Shown: positions 53,995-62,414 of the stretch, piece by piece
Layout of the letters: the number at the start of each line of letters is the position of its first letter
How positions within the stretch are numbered: position 1 is the first letter of the stretch
Source of the DNA: Pacificispira sp002696645
GTDB taxonomy: Bacteria; Pseudomonadota; Alphaproteobacteria; UBA8366; Aestuariispiraceae
DNA: 64,000 nt
Direction: 5' to 3'
Assembly (NCBI RefSeq): GCF_048892425.1
Contig: NZ_JBLZHU010000001.1
Span: forward strand, 558,001-622,000
Notes under the pieces: model-generated
Told to the model about the DNA's origin: nothing
Databases searched by the model: none
Seen by the model: the letters and a program-made list of their open reading frames with translations, nothing else
Translations under genes and position numbers: made by a program

Positions 53995-53999
53995 GAATC
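53995..53999. promoter_or_regulatory. GANTC (CcrM-type) methylation site in the ctrA/fliI gap
   Basis: GAATC at 53995-53999, between the divergent starts. In Caulobacter a GANTC site in the ctrA promoter links its transcription to replication-fork passage. Confidence 0.4.
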
Positions 54000-54038
54000 T
54001 GCCATAGATTTCCACTAGGCAGTCATGAAAGGAATAGC

Positions 54039-55379
54039 GTGTCGACTTTGTTGGACCATCTGATTACGGATCTGTCCCGGATCCCCGATCGTCGGATTTT
54101 TGGGCGGGTCGCGGCTGTTCAAGGGATGTTGGTAGAGATTGAAGGCGTCGAAGGGCATCTTTCAATCGGGGATCGATGTGTCCTGTCCGCCCGGCGCAAC
54201 AAACAGATCATCTGCGAAGTCATTGGATTCAGGGACCACCGTGCGCTGGCGATGCCCTATGGGGCCTTGGAAGGGGTTGCGTTGGGCGCGCGGGCGGAGG
54301 TGCTGAATTCTGAACCGGTATTGCACCCCACGGAGGATTGGTTGGGGCGTGTTATCAATGCCTTCGCAGAACCCGTTGATGGCAAAGATCCATTGGAAAT
54401 GGGGGAAACGCCCTATCCTATCCGAAGCGCTCCCCCTGCGGCTCATACCAGGCGGCGACTTGGGGGCAAAATCGATCTGGGCGTGCGATGTTTAAATACC
54501 TTCACCACCTGTTGTCGCGGTCAACGGATGGGCATTTTTGCCGGGTCCGGCGTCGGGAAATCTGTATTGATGGCGATGATGGCGCGCTTTTCCGAGGCTG
54601 AAGTCATTGTCATCGGCCTGATTGGGGAACGGGGACGTGAGGTTCAGGAATTCATTCAGGATGAATTGGGTGAAGAGGGGCTGGCCCGTAGCGTTGTTGT
54701 GGTCGCGACCTCTGATGAGTCGGCCCTTATGCGGCGTGAGGCGGCGCATGTGACATTGACGGTGGCGGAATATTTCCGCGATCAGGGAAAGGACGTCCTG
54801 TGTCTGATGGACAGTGTCACCCGCTTTGCGATGGCGCAGCGTGAAATTGGGCTGTCGGCTGGGGAGCCACCTGCAACCAAGGGCTATACCCCAACAGTCT
54901 TTTCCGAATTGCCACGCCTCTTGGAACGGGCTGGTCCCGGACCAGATATCGGAACGATTACCGGCCTTTTTACGGTTTTGGTTGAGGGGGATGACCACAA
55001 CGAACCGATTTCAGACGCCGTGCGCGGCATTCTGGATGGTCATATCGTTCTGGACCGCACCATCGCCCATCGCAATCGCTTTCCCGCAGTCAATGTTCTG
55101 CGCTCGGTCTCGCGAACGATGCCCGACTGTAACACGCAAGAGCAGACAAAGCTGGTCAACAGGGCACGGCAATTGCTGGCATCCTATGACGATATGGCAG
55201 AATTGATCCGGCTGGGCGCCTATCGCAAAGGGTCGGATCAGTTGGTTGATGAGGCCATTGCGTATAATCAGCCGCTGGAAGGATTCATCGGTCAGGGAAA
55301 GAACGAACTGACGTCCTTGGAGCAAGGCTATATCGACCTGGCCGAGGTACTGAATGAACCCTATGAGGCTGCAGGCTGA
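54039..55379 (+). CDS. fliI: Flagellar type III export ATPase
   Basis: The protein has 446 residues from a GTG start (AAAGGAA upstream). Walker A GSGVGKS near 169-175, the FliI-type LIGERGREVQEFI near 197 and the arginine-bearing C-domain. It powers export of flagellar subunits with FliJ. The stop overlaps fliJ by one base. Confidence 0.95.
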   Translation: MSTLLDHLITDLSRIPDRRIFGRVAAVQGMLVEIEGVEGHLSIGDRCVLSARRNKQIICEVIGFRDHRALAMPYGALEGVALGARAEVLNSEPVLHPTEDWLGRVINAFAEPVDGKDPLEMGETPYPIRSAPPAAHTRRRLGGKIDLGVRCLNTFTTCCRGQRMGIFAGSGVGKSVLMAMMARFSEAEVIVIGLIGERGREVQEFIQDELGEEGLARSVVVVATSDESALMRREAAHVTLTVAEYFRDQGKDVLCLMDSVTRFAMAQREIGLSAGEPPATKGYTPTVFSELPRLLERAGPGPDIGTITGLFTVLVEGDDHNEPISDAVRGILDGHIVLDRTIAHRNRFPAVNVLRSVSRTMPDCNTQEQTKLVNRARQLLASYDDMAELIRLGAYRKGSDQLVDEAIAYNQPLEGFIGQGKNELTSLEQGYIDLAEVLNEPYEAAG

Positions 55380-55798
55380 TGGCGCGGGATACACTGGACA
55401 CCCTGATACGCTTGGCCGATGCGGAGATCGATACCGCGCGGCTGGCCCTGCAAAAGGTTCTGGCAGAGGAAGACGCTGTCCGGGAGAAGTTGAACGAACT
55501 CGCAGTCCAGGTGGAACATGAAACCGGTTTGGCAGCGAAAGATCCTGATCTTGCGCGGCAATATGGCGTTTTTATTGATCATGTGAAACGGAAACGGCAA
55601 AAGCTGAATGTGCAGCTGGATGCCATCAAGCCAAAAGTCGAAGCAGCCCGCGATGCACTGGCGGAGGCGTTCGCCAATCAGAAGAAGTATGAGATCGCGA
55701 AACAGAACCGTAAGGATGCTGCAGACGCAGAGGGTAAGCGCAAGGAAGGTCTGGTCATGGATGAATTGGGATTGAATGCGTTTCGACGCTCGCAATAG
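55379..55798 (+). CDS. fliJ: Flagellar export stalk protein
   Basis: The protein has 139 residues and is almost all coiled-coil helix (LALQKVLAEEDAVREKLNEL; KRKRQKLNVQLDAI), the FliJ form. It turns inside the FliI ring and links it to FlhA. Confidence 0.85.
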   Translation: MARDTLDTLIRLADAEIDTARLALQKVLAEEDAVREKLNELAVQVEHETGLAAKDPDLARQYGVFIDHVKRKRQKLNVQLDAIKPKVEAARDALAEAFANQKKYEIAKQNRKDAADAEGKRKEGLVMDELGLNAFRRSQ

Positions 55799-55989
55799 GA
55801 ACGGCTCACCTTACCCCTGAAGGATACATTAGAACGTCATATTTTATATTTTACGCATAATTGTTCGGTAAATTTTTATAGAACGATACTTTGTTGTGTT
55901 TTTTTTAAACCATCACTTTCAATCTGGACTTTCTTGTCTACCCAGATATGGTGCGCGCGTTTGGGGGCTGGATTTGTTAAGGATAGTCA

Positions 55990-56376
55990 ATGCCCCACAC
56001 TATGTCATCAACTTGGCCCACGCTTGAAATACAGACGTCGGGACGATTAGGTTTTGACGAGCAGAATGAGATTCTATCGTCCGTTGTTGAAATATTAAGA
56101 GCAGCGCCTGTTTCTGTTGTTCATATTGATCACAGCACAGCCGAAATTGTTGGTACTACGGAAGAAGCGCATGCCTTTGGGCACCGTGTGGGAGAGGCGC
56201 TGAAACCGTTCGAGAAAGTATTTGTTGCGATCTTTGTCGGGAATGAAGCTCGTGTTGCACCGTTGGTGGATGTTTCGGTTATGATTGCCAAGAAACTGGG
56301 CGTTCGGATCAGTACATTTAACGACTTTGACCGATTGGTTCTACAAACCAGTCGTCATTTGACGGACCTGATCTAA
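55990..56376 (+). CDS. Unknown protein in the flagellar cluster (128 aa)
   Basis: No family recognised with confidence. The pattern (beta strand, helix, strand with VVHIDHSTAEIVGTTEEAHA, then AIFVGNEARVAPLVDVS) looks alpha/beta like STAS/SpoIIAA-type domains. The upstream 191 bp are strongly AT-rich. It ends 4 bases into the convergent QueF-like gene. Confidence 0.6.
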   Translation: MPHTMSSTWPTLEIQTSGRLGFDEQNEILSSVVEILRAAPVSVVHIDHSTAEIVGTTEEAHAFGHRVGEALKPFEKVFVAIFVGNEARVAPLVDVSVMIAKKLGVRISTFNDFDRLVLQTSRHLTDLI

Positions 56377-56816
56377 AATCCTGGAAGGCGGGACAACAAG
56401 GCCGGATTGTCCCAGCGCGGGCGCCGGTCTTCTATTAAAACCGCATGGCCGGCATCCAGCCCATCCCGCGAGGCCGTGACGCAGATTTGCAGGAATCGCG
56501 GCACCAATTCGTTGTTCAGATCGTCCAAGACCATTGCCGCCAGGGATTCCAGCGTTTCCGTCTCTGGCAAGGCCGCTAGATAAATGCCAAACGCATCTTC
56601 CTGAATCAGGAGCTTATCCGGTACATACCGTAAGCACACCGTAGCGGCATCGTCGCTGCTCTTGCCGACAACTTTACATAGATAGTCGACCCGGGGCAGG
56701 GGATTGCGGGTCGTTTCTATACGCGCCTGGCGTTCCAGCCGCGCCTTTACAATTGCGGCATCCTGGGCCAGGGCATCTGCGGCGGTCTGGGAAACATCTT
56801 TTCCGGTTTCTGTCAT
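56373..56816 (-). CDS. QueF-like T-fold protein with altered active-site signature
   Basis: The protein has 147 residues. It lines up with the QueF (preQ0 reductase) T-fold: VDYLCKVVG matches the QueF SLCPxTG block (C47 at the catalytic Cys place), LRYVPDKLLIQEDAFGIYL matches the IxYxPDKxxxESKSLKLYL block, and VLDDLNNELVPRFLQI matches the following helix. However the ESKS motif is QEDA and the Asp is shifted, so nitrile reduction is doubtful. The ATG start overlaps the FliK-like stop by 4 bases, so it is read with a flagellar gene. The likeness comes from my own reading and not from a search. Confidence 0.55.
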   Translation of the reverse strand: MTETGKDVSQTAADALAQDAAIVKARLERQARIETTRNPLPRVDYLCKVVGKSSDDAATVCLRYVPDKLLIQEDAFGIYLAALPETETLESLAAMVLDDLNNELVPRFLQICVTASRDGLDAGHAVLIEDRRPRWDNPALLSRLPGF

Positions 56817-58309
56817 ACGGTCAGCCCTCCTGCGCCTGTTCCATGACTATCACGATCTGGAACCAAATCAAATTTGGGCGTCACCATGAAATCCACCCGC
56901 CCTGTCAGTCCTAATGCGGTTATAGTATCCGCGAATAGATCACGAATATCCTCTCGCCCTTCCGGGGGCAGGGGGCGTTGGGTGCGCACCATCAGGTCTA
57001 CCTGACCTTCCCGCGCCAGACCATCCAATTGAATGGGTCCCAGGCGGCTGAAATCGGCTTCAATCACAAATCGTTTAGGTTGCTTGCCGTCTCCCGTATT
57101 GCCCTCATCACTGTCTTTGTCGGGTCTGTCGCGGATATACAGGCGGATCTGTTCAACCTGACCATTGCTCATGAAGGGTAATGTGCTGACGCGCCAATCC
57201 TGTCCTGCGGAATCGCTGGCGCGGCCCTGGCTTTGCGCCATATCACGATCCAACCGGGACAGCGTGCCGGACTTACCGCTGTCAGCGGCTTTCAGGCTGC
57301 GGGCGATATCACTGCCCAGCCATTTATCCGCCCCGCCCTGTCGCAAAGTGCCCGCCAGAAAGGCAACCGCCAGGCCTAATTGTCCGTTGGGCTGTGGTAT
57401 CAGGGATTGCGTCAGGCGTTGGGCGGCGGTGGGATCGGTGCTGCGCAACAAAGTGATGGCATCCTGTAGGGCCTGAAACCGCATTCCGCCCTGGTCGATG
57501 CTGGCAAGTCCGGGGGCAGGCAGTCTGGGTGCGCCCACCATATCCAGCATCAACTGTGTTCCAGCGGGGGGAGAATTGGGCAGCGATATGGAAACTGTAC
57601 CAGCGGGGCTTTGAACCAGGGTGGTGCCGCCGCTGGATTGTCCGGTAACAGTGCCGGTGAAGCTTGTCGTTGTTGCGGTACCCGTCAGTGCCTGTCCCTG
57701 GGGGGCAATGCCCAGAACCCGCAATTGAACAACGGTCCCGTTGGGTAAGGCGGGTGTGACTGGCGCGGGTGCTCCTTGTGGTGCGGGGGCTGGGCCGGGT
57801 GTTTGTCCGGACGCCGCGGTTGCCTGCACCGTTGATTGCCCACTTATCGCGGATGGCACAATAGTTCCTGTCAGTACGGACCCTTGTGTCAGGCTGGTTA
57901 CGACGGCGGGTTGTGGAACGGTCTGTGCGGGGGCAGTGCCCGCCTGGGACGTGGCAGTCTGTTGTTGCCCGCCTGCCGTGGCGGTGGCGCTTCCGGACTG
58001 TGGCTGCAGGGTTAAGGTTGCCGGCGTGCCCAGGGATTGCAAGGCCATGGCAAGACTGGTCCCCGTTGGCAGGGCAAGGCTGCTTTGCACCGTCAGGGTT
58101 TGTCCCGATTGTGTTGTCAGGGTCAACTGACCCGGTTCAGGTCTGGCCGTGACTTGTGCTGCAATGCTGCCGCCATTCTGCAAGCTTTGCAGCAAGGCCG
58201 GGGGGATGCTTGGTATCGTGGCCGTACCTGACGGAAGTGGCGTCGCAGGGGCGGCGCCAGCCGTGCTGACAGGGACGGATCCCGCAGGAGGCGTTGTCGG
58301 TGTCTGCAT
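56813..58309 (-). CDS. FliK-like flagellar hook-length control protein
   Basis: From the ATG at 58309 the protein has 498 residues; a start at 58414 would add 35. The first 300 residues are Ala/Pro/Gln/Thr-rich and repetitive, as in FliK rulers. The C-terminal 130 residues (LPFMSNGQVEQIRLYIRDR, RLGPIQLDGLAREGQVDLMV) form a compact domain like the FliK substrate-switch domain. Context: next to flhG-flhF-flhA. Confidence 0.7.
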   Translation of the reverse strand: MQTPTTPPAGSVPVSTAGAAPATPLPSGTATIPSIPPALLQSLQNGGSIAAQVTARPEPGQLTLTTQSGQTLTVQSSLALPTGTSLAMALQSLGTPATLTLQPQSGSATATAGGQQQTATSQAGTAPAQTVPQPAVVTSLTQGSVLTGTIVPSAISGQSTVQATAASGQTPGPAPAPQGAPAPVTPALPNGTVVQLRVLGIAPQGQALTGTATTTSFTGTVTGQSSGGTTLVQSPAGTVSISLPNSPPAGTQLMLDMVGAPRLPAPGLASIDQGGMRFQALQDAITLLRSTDPTAAQRLTQSLIPQPNGQLGLAVAFLAGTLRQGGADKWLGSDIARSLKAADSGKSGTLSRLDRDMAQSQGRASDSAGQDWRVSTLPFMSNGQVEQIRLYIRDRPDKDSDEGNTGDGKQPKRFVIEADFSRLGPIQLDGLAREGQVDLMVRTQRPLPPEGREDIRDLFADTITALGLTGRVDFMVTPKFDLVPDRDSHGTGAGGLTV

Positions 58310-58464
58310 CTTTCGTCCAGCCGGTTCTCCGGCCGCCCTTCTGATGTCCAAGTGTATCACAGGATCCGGGTTGTGTCCGTTCTGACCCAAATGCCCAGAT
58401 TTAATAGAATGCAATACGCAATATTCAGGCCATTTGGCCCTTCATAAAGGAACAGAAAACGGAA

Positions 58465-59217
58465 TCAGTATAGATTGCGGGCGATTGCCTCTACATCTGT
58501 TGCCGCCTCTGATGTCGGGGACCGCGTGATCAGCGGTTGCTGAGCGCGAATGGCCTCTCGCACGCGGGGGTCCCGACGGACAATCCCGGCCAGACCTGGC
58601 GTGCGCTTCAGGAAGCCCTGACAGGATTTCGCAAGCGTGTCATACGTCTTGCGCCCCCGATTGACGCTTTCTGCGGCATTTACGACAACCTGGATATCCA
58701 TGCCTGGATGGCTGGCCCAGCCCAGCTTTATAAAGGCATAGCCATCCGTCAGGGAGGTTGGTTCATCATTCACCAACAGCATCACCCGGGACGCCTGTGC
58801 GGCCAACATCTGTACGGTCTTATCCACGCCTGCCCCCAGATCAATCAGGACATGTTGATAACTGCCGGCCAGCGCAGTCAGTTCACGCCCGACCCGTTCA
58901 ATGCGGGGCGGGGGCAGGGTCGCCAGGCTGCCGCTGCCGCTGCGCCCGGCCAGAACATCAAAATTGCCTTCCGGGAATCGTTCCACGCATTGGCTCATCC
59001 GGGCCTTGCCGGCGATGGCCTGGCCAAGGTCATGTTTCGGCATCAGGCCCAGTTGGATATCAATATTAGCGAGGCCAAGATCGCCATCGAATAACAGAAC
59101 CTTACGGCCAGCGCGGGCCAGGGCATGGGCCAGGGTGATGGCAAACCAGGTCTTTCCTACCCCACCTTTGCCGGATGCGATAGCGATCAGATTGTTGGTG
59201 GGCCCTTCAGCCGTCAT
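58465..59217 (-). CDS. flhG: MinD-family ATPase FlhG (FleN/YlxH)
   Basis: The protein has 250 residues. Walker A GKGGVGKTW at 16-24 with the deviant MinD Lys, DGDLGLANID at 41-50 and LIDLGAG. It limits flagellar number by acting on FlhF and FliM/FliN. No DQAxxLR activation helix is visible ahead of the P-loop. The start overlaps the flhF stop by 4 bases. Confidence 0.9.
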   Translation of the reverse strand: MTAEGPTNNLIAIASGKGGVGKTWFAITLAHALARAGRKVLLFDGDLGLANIDIQLGLMPKHDLGQAIAGKARMSQCVERFPEGNFDVLAGRSGSGSLATLPPPRIERVGRELTALAGSYQHVLIDLGAGVDKTVQMLAAQASRVMLLVNDEPTSLTDGYAFIKLGWASHPGMDIQVVVNAAESVNRGRKTYDTLAKSCQGFLKRTPGLAGIVRRDPRVREAIRAQQPLITRSPTSEAATDVEAIARNLY

Positions 59218-60197
59218 GATGCGCGCACTCCTTTGTCGCGGACATCCACTTTCTCCTTAGCCTCGTTCGGTAACAAAAGGCGCGCCAGCATGGTTGGATC
59301 CAAAGGGGTTAGCCCGGCCCCGATTTCCGGCGCCATGGATACATCGGTCAGGCTTATCCCGGCGGCATATGCGGCCGATAGAACTGACCCTAATTTCTTT
59401 GCCATATCCAGACCGGTTGTTAACAAAGTGGTGGGGCCAACCGGGCGAAATGCTTCTGCCAGGTCGGCGGCTTCCTGCGCATCGCGACCGGCGGTCAGAA
59501 CCAGCACGGTCAGGGGCTTGCCAGCCTCTGCCAATTCCACCAGATGGGCCAGATCCTTCATATTGTATGGGTTGGTTCCCGGTGTGTCGATCACGACCAT
59601 TTCCTTGCGCTTTATATGTGTCAGGATCGATCCCAGCGCCTCTGCGTTCGGTGCTTCATAAAAGGTCGCATCCAGCCGTTCCGCATAGGCACGCAATTGG
59701 TCGATTGCGGTGACGCGCACGGGATCCGCCGCCACAAGGTTGATGTCGAACCCCTCTGCCAGCGCGGCGCGGGCGGCGATTTTGGCGCAACTGACCGTTT
59801 TGCCAACCCCAGGCGGCCCGATCAGCATGATGGGCGCATCCCCTGGGCGTTGCGGCAGGGCGGCGAAGGTGAAAACCCGCGCCAGGGCGTTTGCCAGAAC
59901 GTCGGTCGGGCTGCTGTCTGTACCATCGGTCGCGGCGTCGATCAGCCGATCAATCAGGGGGTTAGGCACCCCGTGCTGTTCCAGGGCTTTGGTCAGATAT
60001 TCCAGGGTTTCTTCTGAGGCACCATCACTGAAAAAGTCAAAATTCTGTTCGTCGGGATCAATCGCCGCGGTAACCCTTGCGCCCCGACTGGCGTCATCCT
60101 CGTGGGTTGCCACAATAATGGCATGGGACCCCAATGTCTGGCGCACAAGTTCCAATGCGCCAGCAAGTGTCTCTGCGTGAAAGGTCTTAAGTCTCAT
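59214..60197 (-). CDS. flhF: SRP-type GTPase FlhF
   Basis: The protein has 327 residues. The N-terminal B-domain begins MRLKTFHAET; the GTPase part has GPPGVGKT (127-134), VAADPVRVTAIDQLRAYAERL and VIDTPGTN. FlhF places the flagellum at the cell pole. It is followed by flhG and preceded by flhA. Confidence 0.9.
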   Translation of the reverse strand: MRLKTFHAETLAGALELVRQTLGSHAIIVATHEDDASRGARVTAAIDPDEQNFDFFSDGASEETLEYLTKALEQHGVPNPLIDRLIDAATDGTDSSPTDVLANALARVFTFAALPQRPGDAPIMLIGPPGVGKTVSCAKIAARAALAEGFDINLVAADPVRVTAIDQLRAYAERLDATFYEAPNAEALGSILTHIKRKEMVVIDTPGTNPYNMKDLAHLVELAEAGKPLTVLVLTAGRDAQEAADLAEAFRPVGPTTLLTTGLDMAKKLGSVLSAAYAAGISLTDVSMAPEIGAGLTPLDPTMLARLLLPNEAKEKVDVRDKGVRAS

Positions 60198-60218
60198 AGA
60201 CTACACATACCGTTTCAC

Positions 60219-62348
60219 TTAAATTTGGTCCACCGTCTTGATCTTGGCCTTGGGGTGGATTTCGTTTTGGCTGATCACAACCGTAACCGGACGGAACCGT
60301 TCAATAACGGATCGGACAAAGGGCCGAATGGGCGGGCTGACCAACAGGGCAGGGGTTTCGCCCTGCATGGCCTGGCGCTCAAAAACGGTTCGGACTTGAT
60401 TGATAAAGTCCTGCAGTTTTGATGGTGCCATTGCCAACTGGCGCTCTTCGCCCTGTCCGACGATGCTCTCCTGAAAGCTCTGTTCCCAGGCGGGCGACAG
60501 GGTGACCAGAGCGACAAAGCCGGAGCTGTTGGTGTTGTTGTCTGATATCTGGCGCGCCAGCCGTGATCGCACATGTTCCGTGATCTGCGTCAGGTTGCGG
60601 GTATAGCCAACGGCCTCTGCAACGCCTTCCAGAATTGTTGGCAGGTCGCGGATGGAGACCCGTTCCGTCAACAGGTTTTGCAGCACGCGCTGTACAGCCC
60701 CCATGCTGATGGCGGTGGGGATCAGGTCGGATACCAGTTTCTGCTGGCCCTGCGGCAGTTCGTCCAACAGCTTCTGTGTCTCTGCATAGGACAACAGTTC
60801 GGACATATGGTCCTTGATGATCTCCGTCAGATGCGTGGTGATGACGGTCGCGCTGTCGACGACAGTATAGCCGCGGAACATCGCTTCTTCCCGCTGATTG
60901 TCCTGAATCCAAACGGCGGGCAGGCCAAAGGTTGGTTCCACGGTTGCTTCACCGGGCAGGGAAATCTTCTCCCCGCGCGGATCCATACATAGCTGCATCG
61001 CGGGGCGCAGGTCACCGCGTCCAGCCTCAATCTCTTTAACCCGGATGATATAAGTGTTGGCCGGCAGTTGCAGGTTATCCTGTATGCGAACAGCGGGCAT
61101 GACGAATCCAAGGTCTGACGCCAGTTGACGGCGCAGCGCCTTGATCTGGTCCGTCAGTTTATGTTCCTGCGACGCATTGATCAGGGGCAGCAGGCCATAA
61201 CCCAATTCAAGCCGTATCAAATCGATTTGCAGGGCTGAAGAGATCGGCTCGTCCTTGGGCACGGCTTCCGATGCGGCTTCTTCATCCAGGATGCGGGATT
61301 CTTCGTCCAGTTTCTTCTTCGCATTGGCTTGGGAAACCATGAAGGCGGCGGTCCCTGCCAGTGCGGCCATCGTCAGGAAGGGCCAGGCGGGGATACCAGG
61401 GATCATCGCCATCAATGTCAGCAGCGCCGCCGCGATCCCCAGCGCGCTGGGATAGCCGGATAACTGACCAAATAAGGCCTTGTCGGTTGCGCCGGTGACG
61501 CCCGCCTTGGTGACCAGCATACCGGCGGCCACGGATACGATCAGGGCGGGGATCTGGCTGACCAGACCATCACCGATGGTCAGCAGCGTATAATTTTCCG
61601 CAGCATCAGCCATGGACATGTCGCGCTGGACCACACCAATAATGATCCCGCCGATAATATTGATAAATGTGATCAGGATCCCGGCAATGGCATCGCCGCG
61701 CACAAATTTGGACGCACCATCCATCGCCCCAAAGAAGGAACTTTCGCTTTCCAGGTCTTTACGCCGTTGGCGCGCCTGATCTTCATTCACCAGGCCAGCA
61801 GATAAATCGGCATCAATCGCCATTTGTTTGCCGGGCATGGCGTCCAGGGTGAAGCGGGCGGCGACTTCCGCGATACGCCCGGCACCCTTGGTGATAACGA
61901 TGAAGTTGATCAAAACCAGGATGGAGAAGACGATTACCCCGATGACATAGTTACCGCCAGCGACAAAGCCGCCAAATGCTTCGATCACCTGACCGGCGGC
62001 ATTGGTGCCGGTATGTCCTTCCGACAGGATCAAACGCGTGGACGCGACGTTCAGCCCCAGTCTCAACATCGTGGAAATCAACAGGATTGTTGGAAAACTG
62101 GTCAGTTCCAGCGGGCTTTGAATAAAGACAACGGTCATCAGGATGACCACGGCCAGAGTAATTGAAATCGTCAGGGACAGATCCAACAACCACGTTGGCA
62201 AGGGGATCAGCAACAGCACCAGAATGGCCATGATGCCGATGGGCAGGAACAGTTCCGGGCTGGTCATACCCGCACGAATGCGGCGCCCGGTGACGCTGTT
62301 AAATCCCGTTGTTCCGGGCGTCTTTTCTGTCCCTTCCGTCTGCGACAT
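60219..62348 (-). CDS. flhA: Flagellar export gate protein FlhA
   Basis: The protein has 709 residues. Eight membrane helices occupy about 1-330, with the FHIPEP-family block FTLDAMPGKQMAIDADLSAG near 160 and GDAIAGILITFINIIGG near 225. The C-terminal cytoplasmic domain binds exported subunits with their chaperones. 66 bp separate it from flbD upstream. Confidence 0.96.
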   Translation of the reverse strand: MSQTEGTEKTPGTTGFNSVTGRRIRAGMTSPELFLPIGIMAILVLLLIPLPTWLLDLSLTISITLAVVILMTVVFIQSPLELTSFPTILLISTMLRLGLNVASTRLILSEGHTGTNAAGQVIEAFGGFVAGGNYVIGVIVFSILVLINFIVITKGAGRIAEVAARFTLDAMPGKQMAIDADLSAGLVNEDQARQRRKDLESESSFFGAMDGASKFVRGDAIAGILITFINIIGGIIIGVVQRDMSMADAAENYTLLTIGDGLVSQIPALIVSVAAGMLVTKAGVTGATDKALFGQLSGYPSALGIAAALLTLMAMIPGIPAWPFLTMAALAGTAAFMVSQANAKKKLDEESRILDEEAASEAVPKDEPISSALQIDLIRLELGYGLLPLINASQEHKLTDQIKALRRQLASDLGFVMPAVRIQDNLQLPANTYIIRVKEIEAGRGDLRPAMQLCMDPRGEKISLPGEATVEPTFGLPAVWIQDNQREEAMFRGYTVVDSATVITTHLTEIIKDHMSELLSYAETQKLLDELPQGQQKLVSDLIPTAISMGAVQRVLQNLLTERVSIRDLPTILEGVAEAVGYTRNLTQITEHVRSRLARQISDNNTNSSGFVALVTLSPAWEQSFQESIVGQGEERQLAMAPSKLQDFINQVRTVFERQAMQGETPALLVSPPIRPFVRSVIERFRPVTVVISQNEIHPKAKIKTVDQI

Positions 62349-62414
62349 GGCTATTAGCCACTCCTTATGACGTCACACCCGGTGGCGGAAACCGCCACGC
62401 ATTCACCACGTCTG

